Of a stretch of DNA of 64,000 nucleotides, positions 26,616 through 36,035 are shown piece by piece. The notes beneath the pieces were generated by a model. It ran no database searches. It saw nothing but the letters and a program-made list of their open reading frames with translations, and was not told the DNA's origin. Positions within the stretch are counted from its first letter, which is position 1. Each line of letters begins with the position of its first letter. The DNA is taken from the NCBI GenBank assembly GCA_029959605.1, contig JASCOC010000004.1, forward strand, positions 1-64,000, given 5' to 3'. Source of the DNA: Lysobacteraceae bacterium PS02340 (GTDB taxonomy: Bacteria; Pseudomonadota; Gammaproteobacteria; Xanthomonadales; Xanthomonadaceae). The position numbers and the translations under genes are program-made.

Positions 26616-26645
26616 CGTAGGATGGGTAGAGCGAAGCGAAACCTA
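26616..26645. repeat. GTAGGATGGGTAGAGCGAAGCG-type intergenic motif
   Basis: The string of 30 bases beginning GTAGGATGGGTAGAGCGAAG and ending AAACCTAT resembles a motif widely dispersed between genes of many Proteobacteria (GTAGGGTGGGTT...GCGTAACCCACC type). Only one copy is seen in this window. The rest of 26575-26767 shows no gene. Confidence 0.4.
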
Positions 26646-26767
26646 TGGCCTTCGTTCGAACCTCACCTACCTTAGGCAGTCCTAGGCTCTGAGGACGAAG
26701 GCGAGAACTCCCGCTCAGCGTCGAAGACGCAGCACAGGCACGGGAAAGTGCCGATGCAGAAACGGAC

Positions 26768-26790
26768 AAGGCCGCCCAAAGGCGGCCCCG
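26768..26790 (-). terminator. Terminator of the serine hydrolase gene
   Basis: GGCCGCC-tttg-GGCGGCC on the minus strand (stem 26771-26786) followed by TTGTCCGTTTCT, 28 nt beyond the stop of the gene that ends at 26815. Confidence 0.6.
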
Positions 26791-26814
26791 TTCGCTTTCG
26801 AATCCCGGAAGAAT

Positions 26815-28239
26815 CTACTCCGGCGTCGCCGCCGCGCGATGCGTCGTGCTGCCCGACGAAGGTGTCGAGGCCGGCGCGTGTGTGCGCTGGGCGTGCAGCG
26901 TTTCGAGGTTCGGATCGACGTCCAGCCAGCGCTGCGGCGGCAGGCCGATCGCGCGGTCGAGGATCGTCGGCAGCAGGCCCGAAGGCAGGCTGCTCTCGCT
27001 GTTCCACAACACGACCATGCCGAAGTCGCGATCCGGAATCATCGCCATCAGGCCGCGATAGCCCTGCACCGCGCCGCCGTGGAAGACAACGCGCTGACCC
27101 GCGTAGTCGTAGACGCGCCAGCCCAGGCCGTAACCCGCGGCGTCGAGACGGTCGCGACGCCACGACGAATTACGCATCTCCGGCGGTGTACCGACGATCG
27201 GCGCCTGCAGCGTCGCCAGCAGCGGCGCCGGCAACACGTCGGGACGATGGCCGGTCTGCGCGACCAGCCACTGCGCCATATCGCTGATGCTGGCGTTAAC
27301 GCCGGCAGCCGGCGCCAGCCGGTAGTAGGTCGGCTTGGGCATCAGCGACGTCCAGCCGCCACCGGCTCGCACGTGCGGCTTGGCCCAGCGCGTGCTCGCC
27401 TGGATGCCGTCGAGCCCGTAGCTCGCATCGTTCATGCCGAGCGGTTTGAAGATCCGGCGCGACACCGCTTCGCTGAAGAACTGGCCGGAGGTCGCGAACA
27501 CCACGTCGCCGACCAGACTGAAGGCGACGTTCTGGTAGGCGTAGCAGTTGCCCGGCTGACAACTCATCGGCGCAGCGGCGAGCCGCTGCACGAGGTCGTG
27601 ATAGTCGGCGTTGCGTTCGATGTCGCGGTCGTAGGTGTTGCGGCCCAGACCGACGCGATGGCTCAACACGTCGGCGACGGTGAGCTGCTGCGCGGCCAGC
27701 GGATCGGAGAAGCGCAGCGACGGCAGGTAGTCGACGATGTGGCTGTCCCAGCGCAGTGCGCCTTCGGACACCAGCATGCCGGTCACGGTGCCGGCGAAGG
27801 ATTTGGACAACGACGCGAGCCGGAACACGGTGTGCGCATCGACCGGTTCGGCCGCCTTGACGTCGGTGATGCCGTAACCGCGCGCGCTGAGGATCTGGCC
27901 CTTGTGCACGATCGCCATCGCCAGGCCCGGCACGCGCTGGTTGGCGACGAGATCCTGCGCCATCGCTTCGAGCAGCGTCACGTCGAACGTCGACGCCAGC
28001 GGCTTGTCCTGGCCGGGCACGCGCGGTTGTGGTTTGACGGCGTCCTCGCGACTGACGATGGCTGACCGGTTGGCCTGCTCGTCGAGCGGCACGATCGCGG
28101 TGATCTCGTCTTCGCTTTCGTTCTCGACGACATCGGCGGATGTCGGTGCCTGCGCGGCGGAGCCCAATGCGGCAGGCAGCAGCAGGCCGATGAGGCCCAG
28201 CCGGACGAGCGGCCGGTGGGATGGATTTCGGCTTTTCAT
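26815..28239 (-). CDS. Beta-lactamase-fold serine hydrolase (class C / EstB-like), exported
   Basis: A 474-aa protein of the penicillin-binding-protein/class C beta-lactamase fold. A signal peptide (LVRLGLIGLLLPAALGSAAQA) leads, then a linker to about residue 90. The active site reads SLSK (Ser143, Lys146), YQN (in CYAYQNVAFSLVGD) and HGG (VVFHGGAVQGYRG), all in order. Such proteins are mostly esterases or D-aminopeptidases rather than true beta-lactamases; the HGG in place of KTG favours that. It has a Pro/Thr/Ser-rich C-terminal tail. It is periplasmic and divergent from lemA (82-bp gap). Confidence 0.92.
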   Translation of the reverse strand: MKSRNPSHRPLVRLGLIGLLLPAALGSAAQAPTSADVVENESEDEITAIVPLDEQANRSAIVSREDAVKPQPRVPGQDKPLASTFDVTLLEAMAQDLVANQRVPGLAMAIVHKGQILSARGYGITDVKAAEPVDAHTVFRLASLSKSFAGTVTGMLVSEGALRWDSHIVDYLPSLRFSDPLAAQQLTVADVLSHRVGLGRNTYDRDIERNADYHDLVQRLAAAPMSCQPGNCYAYQNVAFSLVGDVVFATSGQFFSEAVSRRIFKPLGMNDASYGLDGIQASTRWAKPHVRAGGGWTSLMPKPTYYRLAPAAGVNASISDMAQWLVAQTGHRPDVLPAPLLATLQAPIVGTPPEMRNSSWRRDRLDAAGYGLGWRVYDYAGQRVVFHGGAVQGYRGLMAMIPDRDFGMVVLWNSESSLPSGLLPTILDRAIGLPPQRWLDVDPNLETLHAQRTHAPASTPSSGSTTHRAAATPE

Positions 28240-28321
28240 CGCGCCTGTCCCCTGCGTATGCTCTGGTGCTGCGGCGATGATAGCGCCTGTGTAATGGATT
28301 GCATGAACAAGGGGAAGTTTG

Positions 28322-28927
28322 ATGGCTAGCGCGTTGATCCTGCTGGTATTGCTCGTGGTGATTGCTGCGGGTCTGGCGCTGTGGGGCGTTGGTATCTACA
28401 ACGGGCTGATCACCGCCCGCAACGCATACAAGAATGCGTTCGCCCAGATCGACGTGCAGTTGCAGCGTCGTTTCGACCTGATCCCGAATCTCGTCGAGAC
28501 CGTCAAGGGCTACATGAGCCACGAGCGCGAGACGCTCGAAGCCGTGACCCAGGCGCGCAATCTGGCGCAGGCCGGCCTGTCGGCGGCCAAGGCCGATCCC
28601 GGCGATCCGGCGGCGATGGCGCAGCTCGCGCAGTCGCAGGGCATGCTCAATGGCGCGCTCGGTCGCCTGCTCGCCGTGTCGGAGGCCTATCCGGATCTCA
28701 AGGCCAGCCAGAACATGATGCAGCTCACCGAGGAGCTGACCAGCACCGAGAACAAGGTCGCGTTCGCACGTCAGGCCTACAACGACTCGGTGATGGCCTA
28801 CAACAACAAGCGCGAAGTGTTCCCTTCGAGTGTTCTCGCTGGCATGTTCAATTTCAAGGCAGCGGCGCTGCTCGATATTCCGGCCGATCGCGCCGAAGTG
28901 CGCGAAGTGCCGAAGGTGACGTTCTGA
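28322..28927 (+). CDS. lemA: LemA family protein
   Basis: A 201-aa protein with one N-terminal membrane segment (residues 2-22) and the conserved LemA helical core: YNGLITARNAYKNAFAQIDVQLQRR, DLIPNLVETVKGYMSHE and YNDSVMAYNNKREVFPS. AAGGGGA precedes the ATG. LemA proteins commonly sit beside an M48 protease, as here (34-bp gap). Function is unknown; the C-terminal domain is exposed to the periplasm in models. Confidence 0.95.
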   Translation: MASALILLVLLVVIAAGLALWGVGIYNGLITARNAYKNAFAQIDVQLQRRFDLIPNLVETVKGYMSHERETLEAVTQARNLAQAGLSAAKADPGDPAAMAQLAQSQGMLNGALGRLLAVSEAYPDLKASQNMMQLTEELTSTENKVAFARQAYNDSVMAYNNKREVFPSSVLAGMFNFKAAALLDIPADRAEVREVPKVTF

Positions 28928-28961
28928 GGTCGACGCACCTGCCGGCACCGGTCGCATCGCG

Positions 28962-30854
28962 ATGAATTTCTTCGAACGCCAGGCCCAGGCGCGGCGCAAC
29001 AGCACGCGCCTGATCGCGCTGTTCTCGCTGGCGGTGCTGGGCATCGTGCTGATGGTCGGCGTGATGGTGCTGCTCGTCGTCGGGCCGCGTCCCGGACCGT
29101 TGCTGGCGGCCGCGGTGGCGACGCTCGCGGTGATCGGGCTGGGTTCGCTGTTCCGCATTTCGTCGCTGCGCAGCGGCGGCGAGACGGTGGCCCAGCAGCT
29201 CGGCGGCGTGCCGGTGGCAGAGGACACGCGCGATCCGCAACTGCGGCGGCTGCGCAATGTGGTCGAGGAAATGTCGATCGCATCCGGCGTGCCTGTGCCG
29301 AAGATCTACGTGCTCGAGCAGGAAGCCGCGATCAACGCGTTCGCGGCGGGCTACTCGACGTCCGACGCGGTGGTCGCGGTGACCCGCGGCGCGCTCGACC
29401 GGCTCAACCGCGACGAGTTGCAGGGCGTGGTCGCGCACGAATACAGCCACATCCTCAACGGTGACATGCGGCTCAACATCCGCCTGATCGGCGTGCTGTT
29501 CGGCATCCTGATGATCGGCATCATCGGCAGAAAGATCCTGATCCATGGCCGCGGCTTCCGGAACAGCGCGACGATCGTGGTGATCGTCGGCGCGCTAGCG
29601 GCGATGGCGGTCGGCAGCCTCGGCATGTTCTTCGGCCGCATGATCAAGGCTGGTGTCAGCCGTTCGCGCGAAGTGCTGGCCGATGCATCGGCGGTGCAGT
29701 TCACGCGGCAGACGGCGGGCATCGCCGGTGCACTGAAGAAGATCGGCGGTCTCGACAGCGGCTCGCGCCTCGCGCACCGCGAGGATGCCGAGGAAGTCAG
29801 CCACATGCTGTTCGGCGACGGCGTGGGCCTGAGCGGTCTGTTCGCCACGCACCCGCCGCTGATCAAGCGCATCCAGGCGCTGGAGCCCGGCTTCCGTCCC
29901 GAACAGCTGTCGCGCCTGCAGCAGCAGTGGATGATGAATCCACCCGACGGTCTGCAGGAAGACGTGGCGCTGGGTCTGGTCGCGCCGGGCGAAGCACTGC
30001 CGCACAAGGACCGCGCGCTGGCGGTGACGCCGCCGATGGTCGCCGCGCAGGTCGCGCATCCGCACGACGACGACTATGCCCGCGCACATGCGCTGGTCAC
30101 GGCCATCAGCGATCCGCTGCACGATGTCGCCACGCATCGTGAGGCGGCGATGCCGCTGGTGCTCGCCCTGCTGTTCGACGACAGCGATGTCGTGCGCGGT
30201 CGACAGCACACCGAGATCGTCGCGCGCATGGGGGCGTCGGTGGCGACCGAGGCGGCGCATCTGCGCGAAACGCATCTGCTGGAGCTGCACCCCATGCTGC
30301 GCATGCCGCTGGCGGCGTTGGCGTTCCCGGTGTTGCGGCGCCGCCCGCGCCCGGAACTGGCGACGTTCCTCGACACCGTGCACGCGGTGGTGCACGCCGA
30401 CTTGCAGGTGTCGCTGTTCGAGTACTGCCTCGGCCGGTTGCTGGAAGTGCAGTTGCGCGAGACGCTCGACCCGGGCCGTCACATCCGCTTCGGCCGGCGC
30501 AAGCCCGGCAACGTGAAGCAGGAATTCGCGACGCTGCTCGCCGTCGTCGCGCAGGCCGGCAATCCCGGCGACAAAGCTGCGGCGCAGCGTGCGTATCTCG
30601 CCGGCATGCAGCGTGTGCTGCCGCGCGATCACGTGCCGTACGCACCGCCAGCCGGCGGCGTGCAGGCGCTGGACGATGTGTGGGAGCCGCTCGACGCGCT
30701 CGACCCGCTGGCCAAGCAGGTGATGGTCGAGGCGATCACCGCCGCCGTCAGTCATGACGGCCAGGTCAGCGTGGCGGAGTCCGAACTGCTGCGCACGATC
30801 TGCGGCGTGCTGCATTGCCCGCTGCCGCCGACGCTGGAACAGCTGCCGCACTAG
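28962..30854 (+). CDS. M48 family zinc metallopeptidase with long C-terminal extension
   Basis: A 630-aa HtpX-like membrane protease. Two N-terminal hydrophobic segments (about residues 18-43 and 45-65) precede the catalytic HEYSHILNGDMRLN (HExxH, second Glu further on near SREVLADASAVQF), with two more membrane segments between. The first 330 residues are a complete HtpX-type enzyme. The remaining 300 are a soluble helical extension whose last 60 residues (AKQVMVEAITAAVSHDGQVSVAESELLRT) resemble the TerB/YebE-like tellurite-resistance fold. It follows lemA by 34 bp and is likely to be membrane quality control. Confidence 0.9.
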   Translation: MNFFERQAQARRNSTRLIALFSLAVLGIVLMVGVMVLLVVGPRPGPLLAAAVATLAVIGLGSLFRISSLRSGGETVAQQLGGVPVAEDTRDPQLRRLRNVVEEMSIASGVPVPKIYVLEQEAAINAFAAGYSTSDAVVAVTRGALDRLNRDELQGVVAHEYSHILNGDMRLNIRLIGVLFGILMIGIIGRKILIHGRGFRNSATIVVIVGALAAMAVGSLGMFFGRMIKAGVSRSREVLADASAVQFTRQTAGIAGALKKIGGLDSGSRLAHREDAEEVSHMLFGDGVGLSGLFATHPPLIKRIQALEPGFRPEQLSRLQQQWMMNPPDGLQEDVALGLVAPGEALPHKDRALAVTPPMVAAQVAHPHDDDYARAHALVTAISDPLHDVATHREAAMPLVLALLFDDSDVVRGRQHTEIVARMGASVATEAAHLRETHLLELHPMLRMPLAALAFPVLRRRPRPELATFLDTVHAVVHADLQVSLFEYCLGRLLEVQLRETLDPGRHIRFGRRKPGNVKQEFATLLAVVAQAGNPGDKAAAQRAYLAGMQRVLPRDHVPYAPPAGGVQALDDVWEPLDALDPLAKQVMVEAITAAVSHDGQVSVAESELLRTICGVLHCPLPPTLEQLPH

Positions 30855-30861
30855 TCACGCC

Positions 30862-32466
30862 TCAGCCGGTTCGGATCATCTCCGCCGCGCGCTCGGCGAT
30901 CATGATGACCGGCGCATTGGTGTTGCCACCCGGCAGGCTCGGCATCACCGACGCATCGACGACACGCAGTCCGTCGACGCCGCGCACGCGCAGCTGCGGA
31001 TCGACCACCGCGTCATCGTCGATGCCCATGCGGCAGGTGCCGACCGGGTGATAGACCGATTCCGCTTTCGCGCGGACGAACGCCGCCAGTTCGGCATCGC
31101 TCAGATCGTTGCGCGCGGGAAAGATCGGCGTGCCGCGGATACCGTCGAACGCGGCCTGCGACAGGATCGTCCGCGAGATGCGCGCGCACTCGACCATCAT
31201 CTTCAGATCGAAGCCGTCCGCATCGCTGAGATAGTTCGCCTCGATGCGTGCCTTGTCGCTGACGCGGTTGCTGACCAGCGTGACGCGGCCCCGGCTGCGT
31301 GGCCGCAGGAAGCAGGCGTGCAGGGTGTAGCCGTCGCCGGCCAGACGGTTGCGGCCGTGGTCGTCGAGCATCGCCGGCACGAAATGGAACTGGATGTCGG
31401 CGCGGTCGTCAGGCGCGAGCGGCGAGCGGTAGAAGCCGCCGGCTTCGGCGATGTTGCTGGTGCCCGGGCCGCGACGGCCACGCACGAAGTAGTCCCACGC
31501 GATCGCGACGTCGCTGGCGCGGTCGTAGGTGATGCGCTGCGTGGCATGGAACAGCGTGCAGATGTCGAGATGGTCCTGCAGATTGCCGCCGACACCGGGC
31601 GCGTCGTGCACGACTTTGAGGCCGTGCCGGCGCAGATCGTGTGCCGGGCCGATACCGGACAGCATCAGCAGCTGCGGCGTGTTGATCGCGCCGCCGCACA
31701 GCAGCACCTCGCGCGTCGCAGGCTGATGGAACGCGCCGCGCGCGGTCGAATACACCACGCCGGTCGCGCGTCCATCCTCGAACGTCACGCGGCTGGCGAC
31801 CGCGCCGGTCTGGATCGTCAGGTTCGGGCGCGCGCGCGTGGCGCGATCGAGGTACGCCGTCGCCGCCGAACACCGTGCACCATCGCGCTGGGTCACCTGG
31901 TACAGGCCGACGCCCTGTTGCCGCGGCCCGTTGAAATCGGCGTTCGCCGGCAGCCCCGCCTGCTGCGCGGCGTCGATGAACATCCGCGAGACCGGATTGA
32001 CGTAGCGCAGATCGGACACCGTCAGCGGCCCATCGCCGCCATGCAGTGCATCGCCGCCACGCGCGTTGCCTTCGCTGCTGCGGAACCAGGGCAGCACGTC
32101 GTTCCACGACCAGCCCTGCGCGCCCTGCGCGGCCCAGTCGTCGTAATCCGCCGGCACGCCGCGGATGTAGCACATCGCATTGATCGAGCTCGAACCGCCG
32201 AGCACCTTGCCGCGCGGCCACCACAAGGCCCGGTTGTCGAGCTGCGGCTCGGGCGCGGTGTCGTAGTCCCAGTTCACACCCTTGCGGTTCACCAGCTTCG
32301 CCAGGCCTGCGGGCATGTGGATGAAAGGGTGCGTGTCATTCGGGCCCGCTTCGAGCAGCAGCACGCGCACGTGCGGATCGGCGCTGAGCCGATGGGCGAG
32401 CACACAGCCGGCGGAACCGGCGCCGACGATGATGTAGTCGTAGACGGGAGCGGGACGGGGAGGCAT
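30862..32466 (-). CDS. GMC family FAD oxidoreductase (choline dehydrogenase-like)
   Basis: A 534-aa flavin-dependent alcohol dehydrogenase. ATG 32466 directly precedes the FAD dinucleotide-binding motif YIIVGAGSAGCVLAHRLS. GMC signature 1 (WWPRGKVLGGSSSINAM) and signature 2 (GAINTPQLLMLSGIG) are present. The active-site His lies in VYHPVGTCRMG, and Asn in LPGGNTNAPVIMIAE. It resembles BetA and alcohol dehydrogenase AlkJ, but no betaine-synthesis genes are adjacent, so the substrate is open. It converges on the M48 gene with 7 bp between stops. Confidence 0.93.
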   Translation of the reverse strand: MPPRPAPVYDYIIVGAGSAGCVLAHRLSADPHVRVLLLEAGPNDTHPFIHMPAGLAKLVNRKGVNWDYDTAPEPQLDNRALWWPRGKVLGGSSSINAMCYIRGVPADYDDWAAQGAQGWSWNDVLPWFRSSEGNARGGDALHGGDGPLTVSDLRYVNPVSRMFIDAAQQAGLPANADFNGPRQQGVGLYQVTQRDGARCSAATAYLDRATRARPNLTIQTGAVASRVTFEDGRATGVVYSTARGAFHQPATREVLLCGGAINTPQLLMLSGIGPAHDLRRHGLKVVHDAPGVGGNLQDHLDICTLFHATQRITYDRASDVAIAWDYFVRGRRGPGTSNIAEAGGFYRSPLAPDDRADIQFHFVPAMLDDHGRNRLAGDGYTLHACFLRPRSRGRVTLVSNRVSDKARIEANYLSDADGFDLKMMVECARISRTILSQAAFDGIRGTPIFPARNDLSDAELAAFVRAKAESVYHPVGTCRMGIDDDAVVDPQLRVRGVDGLRVVDASVMPSLPGGNTNAPVIMIAERAAEMIRTG

Positions 32467-32583
32467 CGCGGCACGGTAGGCAAGGGGGCTAGAGCATATG
32501 CTCCGCGCACCGGACCGTGCCCGCGATGTGCTGGTCGCCGTCATGGTGTTGCGTTAACGTGCCGCGTCCGCCAGGAGCCCGCC

Positions 32584-33951
32584 ATGCGCCCCCCCGTCAT
32601 GACGCCGCCACGCCCGCGGCTGCGCGCCGCGCTGGCGGAGTCGCCGCCACTGTGGTGGGCGCTGCTGTATTTCTTCTGCCTGCTGTGCGGCTACTACGTG
32701 CTGCGCCCGGTGCGCGACGCGATGGGCGCATCGTCGGATGCCTCCGCGGTGTTTCCGTCGTTCCTGCTGGACTGGGCCGCGGCACGCGGCATCGCGCTGG
32801 GCGACTTCACGTTGCAGGCGCTCTTCAGCGGCACCTTCGTGGTGATGCTGCTGCTGCAGCCGCTGTACGGCGCGCTGGTGTCGCGCTTCCCGCGGCGGGT
32901 GTTCCTGCCGGTGGTGTACCTGATCTTCATCGTCTGCCTGCTCGGTTTCCGCTGGGCGTTCGATACCGATCTCCAGGGCCGCGGCGCGCTGTTCTTCATC
33001 TGGATCGCGGTCTTCAACCTGTTCGCGGTCACGGTGTTCTGGAGCTTCATGGCCGACGTGTTCGACAACGAGCACGCCAAGCGCTACTACGGTTACATCG
33101 GTGCGGGCGGCACGATCGGTGCCTTCGTCGGGCCCTTCATCACCACGATGCTGGTTGGCCGGATCGGCGTGGCGAATCTCACGCTGGTGTCGGTCGGGTT
33201 TCTCTGCGTGTGCCTGCTGTGCATCCTGAAGCTGCGCGGCTGGGCGCGGCGCAACGAGGCGACGCGCGCCGAGCAGGGCGAGCAGGCGATCGGCGGTTCG
33301 ATCTGGGCAGGGTTGAAACTCATCGCCGCCGATCCGCTGCTGCGCGGCCTCGCCCTGCTGATGTTCTTCGGCGTCGGCGTGGGCACGCTGCTCTACAACG
33401 AACAGGCCGCGATCGTGCGGCGCCTGTATCCCACCGCCGAGGCGGCGACGCGCTACTACTCGATCATCGACTGGGCGGTCGCCAGCCTGACGATCGCGGT
33501 GCAGTTGCTGCTCACCCGCTGGTTGCTGCGCCGCTACGGCGTGGCGCCGTTGCTGCTGCTGCCGGCGGTGGCGATCCTGATCGGCTTCGCGCTGCTGTCG
33601 GCCTCGCCGTTGCCGCTGCTGATCGCGACGGTGCAGGTGATGACCCGCGCCAGCGAGTTCTCGCTGGCCAAGCCGGCGCGCGAGACGCTTTACACGCGCG
33701 TGAGCCGCGAATCGCGCTACAAGGCCAAGGCGGTCATCGACACGGCCGTGTATCGCGGCGGCGACGTGACCTTCGTCTGGGTGCACAAGGCGCTGTCGGT
33801 GCTGGGGTCGCAGCTGGTGTTCGTGGCCGGCATCGGCATCGCGCTGGGCATGACCTTCGGCGCATGGCGGGTGATCCGCGCCGAGCGCAGGCTGCCGGAA
33901 CAGCCGGCACCTGCCCGGCCTCTGGAGCACACCCATGGCAAGCCGTCGTGA
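32584..33951 (+). CDS. NTP/NDP exchange transporter-like MFS protein
   Basis: A 455-aa polytopic protein with about eleven or twelve hydrophobic segments. The opening WWALLYFFCLLCGYYVLRPVRD is typical of the family related to bacterial ATP/ADP translocases (COG3202) in free-living Proteobacteria; these are also annotated as MFS transporters. AGGAG at 32572-32576 supports ATG 32584. Its 3' end overlaps the Tat-exported SDR gene by 17 bp. Whether it really exchanges nucleotides is doubtful in a non-parasitic organism; the substrate is unknown. Confidence 0.85.
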   Translation: MRPPVMTPPRPRLRAALAESPPLWWALLYFFCLLCGYYVLRPVRDAMGASSDASAVFPSFLLDWAAARGIALGDFTLQALFSGTFVVMLLLQPLYGALVSRFPRRVFLPVVYLIFIVCLLGFRWAFDTDLQGRGALFFIWIAVFNLFAVTVFWSFMADVFDNEHAKRYYGYIGAGGTIGAFVGPFITTMLVGRIGVANLTLVSVGFLCVCLLCILKLRGWARRNEATRAEQGEQAIGGSIWAGLKLIAADPLLRGLALLMFFGVGVGTLLYNEQAAIVRRLYPTAEAATRYYSIIDWAVASLTIAVQLLLTRWLLRRYGVAPLLLLPAVAILIGFALLSASPLPLLIATVQVMTRASEFSLAKPARETLYTRVSRESRYKAKAVIDTAVYRGGDVTFVWVHKALSVLGSQLVFVAGIGIALGMTFGAWRVIRAERRLPEQPAPARPLEHTHGKPS

Positions 33952-35071
33952 GTTCCTCGCCCACAGCCTGACCGCCGCGACGTTCGCCGCGCTGCCGGCC
34001 GCCGTCTTCGCGTCGACCGGGCGCGCTGCGCGTCCGCTGAAACTCCTGATCCTCGGCGGCACCGGCTTCCTCGGTCCGCACTTCGTCGAATGCGCGCACG
34101 CGCGCGGCCACACGCTGACCCTGTTCAACCGCGGCCGCAGCAATCCGACGCGCTTCGACGGCACGCCGCTGGCGGGGATCGAACAGCTGCGCGGCGATCG
34201 CAAGGACGATCTCGCCGCGCTCGAAGGCGACCGCCACTGGGACGCGGTGCTCGACACGTCGGCGTACTTCCCCGACGACGTCGCGCGCAGCGCGGCGCTG
34301 CTGGCCGGCCGCGTCGGCCAGTACCAGATCATCTCGTCGATCTCGGTCTACGCCCGCAACGACATCGCCAACGACGAGGACAGCGCGCTGGCGACACTCG
34401 ATGACCCGTCTACGCGCACGATCACCGGCGAGACCTACGGCGGGCTCAAGGCCGCGTGCGAGCGCGCCGCGCAAAGCGCATTGCCGGGCCGCACATCGGT
34501 GGTGCGGCCCGGGCTGATCGTCGGGCCAGGCGATCCGACCGATCGCTTCACGTACTGGCCCGCACGCGCCGACCGCGGTGGCGAGATCGCAGCCCCGGGT
34601 GCGCCCGGCAATCCGACCCAGTGCATCGACGTGCGTGACCTCGCAGCATTCCTGCTGCAGCTGATCGAACAGGACACGACCGGCGTGTTCAACGCCGACG
34701 CGGCGGCCGGCACGCTCGACATGGGGCGTCTGCTCGACAGCTGCCTGCAGCAGGCGAAGGCGGCCGGCGGTGCGCCGGATGCACGGATGACGTGGTTGCC
34801 CGCGGAATTTCTTGAGGCGCAGAACGTGAAAGCGTGGTCCGACATGCCGGTCTGGATCGCCCCGGCGGGCGAGTACGCCGGCTTCGGCCGGACGCGCGTC
34901 GATCGTGCGATCGCGGCCGGGCTCACCCATCGCCCGATCGACGACACTGTGCGCGACACGCTGGCTTGGTGGCGCGCGCAGCCGGCAGAACGCCGCGCCG
35001 CACTAAAGTCGGGACTGACGCCGCAACGCGAGGCCGAGGTGCTGGCGGCGTGGCACGCGCGCAGCGCCTGA
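33935..35071 (+). CDS. Tat-exported NAD-dependent epimerase/dehydratase (extended SDR)
   Basis: A 378-aa SDR with an N-terminal twin-arginine signal (MASRREFLAHSLTAATFAAL, cleavage near FAS). The Rossmann motif LLILGGTGFLGPHF comes right after, then DTSAYFPDD and a YGGLKAACER stretch with the Tyr-Gly-Gly-Leu-Lys form of the YxxxK site. It resembles isoflavone-reductase-like epimerases. The Tat signal implies that it folds with its nucleotide cofactor in the cytoplasm before export. It overlaps the transporter gene by 17 bp, so the two may serve one pathway. Substrate unknown. Confidence 0.88.
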   Translation: MASRREFLAHSLTAATFAALPAAVFASTGRAARPLKLLILGGTGFLGPHFVECAHARGHTLTLFNRGRSNPTRFDGTPLAGIEQLRGDRKDDLAALEGDRHWDAVLDTSAYFPDDVARSAALLAGRVGQYQIISSISVYARNDIANDEDSALATLDDPSTRTITGETYGGLKAACERAAQSALPGRTSVVRPGLIVGPGDPTDRFTYWPARADRGGEIAAPGAPGNPTQCIDVRDLAAFLLQLIEQDTTGVFNADAAAGTLDMGRLLDSCLQQAKAAGGAPDARMTWLPAEFLEAQNVKAWSDMPVWIAPAGEYAGFGRTRVDRAIAAGLTHRPIDDTVRDTLAWWRAQPAERRAALKSGLTPQREAEVLAAWHARSA

Positions 35072-35117
35072 CCTGGCGCATCCCGCATAAGCGTGATGGA
35101 CGTTGGCCGTCGCGCGC

Positions 35118-35501
35118 TCAGCGCAGCGCGGCCACCGTGCACAGCACACCGCCGATCAGGAATGTCGCGCTCAACACGTGCACCAGCGGATGCTGCAGGC
35201 GTAGCCAGACGAACTGCAGCACCAGCCGCACCCACCAGAAGCCGGCCATGCCGGCGAGCACCGCCTGCCCGAGCCGCGTGCCCCCGAGTTCATCGGGCAT
35301 CACGAAGCAGAGCAGGGCAACCGCGCCGAACAGCCAGACCAGCTGCGCATTCGCGATCTGCACGATCGCGCGATTCGGGCGCGCCGTCGTCTGCAGCGTG
35401 CGTGGCCAGTCGAACAGCCGCCAGAAGCCGAGATGAAACAGTGCGAAGGCCGCGCTGTGCAGACCGCAGGCGAGGATCAGAAAGTCGAAGTCGGTTCGCA
35501 T
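35118..35501 (-). CDS. Small four-helix membrane protein, hypothetical
   Basis: A 127-aa protein starting MRTDFDFLILACGLHSAAFALFH with four hydrophobic segments and conserved-looking FHLGFWRLFDWP. ATG 35501 is preferred; the 24 codons in front are Arg/Cys-rich and overlap the neighbour's end. It lies 10 bp after the DUF4442 gene on the same strand. I do not recognise a function. Confidence 0.75.
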   Translation of the reverse strand: MRTDFDFLILACGLHSAAFALFHLGFWRLFDWPRTLQTTARPNRAIVQIANAQLVWLFGAVALLCFVMPDELGGTRLGQAVLAGMAGFWWVRLVLQFVWLRLQHPLVHVLSATFLIGGVLCTVAALR

Positions 35502-35511
35502 CCGCGCGCGC

Positions 35512-35991
35512 TCAAGTGGCACGTGCGCCGCGCGGCGAGACCCACATCGTGATCTGCGCGCGGAACACGGCATCGCCGGCCGGATCGCGGATCACCACGT
35601 CGACCGGCAGGGCATAGCCCGCTTCGGACGCAACCGGCTGGATCGCAGGCGTCGCCGTGGCGCGCATCGTGCCGACGGCCTTCTTCAGATATTCGACGGT
35701 CATGCCCTTCGGAATCCAGCGCATCGACGCTGGAATGCTGACATCGGTCATCAGGCCGCCGATCAGCTCGGCCAGGTTGCACAGCGCGATCGCATGCACG
35801 GTGCCGATGTGGTTAGTGACCACGCGACGGTGGCGCATCGTCGCCTCGCCCTGGCCGATGCGCAGCGCAGTGATGCGAGGCGCGATGCTGGCGAAGTAGG
35901 GCGCCTTGCGGCACACGAGGACGCCGAACAGCCAGGCACCGCCCGGCCAGCGGATGAGGCGATTTCGCAACGTCAGCAGTGGGGCGGTCAT
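35512..35991 (-). CDS. DUF4442 hotdog-fold protein (putative acyl-CoA thioesterase)
   Basis: A 159-aa protein of the DUF4442 group of the hotdog superfamily. Blocks include RRVVTNHIGTVHAIALCNLAELIGG and KGMTVEYLKKAVGTMRA, as in PaaI/YiiD-like thioesterases. It lies 93 bp behind fadE on the same strand, so hydrolysis or handling of acyl-CoA would fit the setting. A hairpin between the two genes suggests separate transcription. Catalytic residues are not firmly identifiable. Confidence 0.87.
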   Translation of the reverse strand: MTAPLLTLRNRLIRWPGGAWLFGVLVCRKAPYFASIAPRITALRIGQGEATMRHRRVVTNHIGTVHAIALCNLAELIGGLMTDVSIPASMRWIPKGMTVEYLKKAVGTMRATATPAIQPVASEAGYALPVDVVIRDPAGDAVFRAQITMWVSPRGARAT

Positions 35992-36035
35992 CGCGTGCTC
36001 CGAACACAGGGTGGAAACAGGAATGCCGGATACGA

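Noticed and set aside
30754..32583. Upstream extension of the NTP/NDP transporter frame through the GMC gene
   Set aside because: The extension is antisense to the GMC oxidoreductase; ATG 32584 has an AGGAG and gives the family N terminus.
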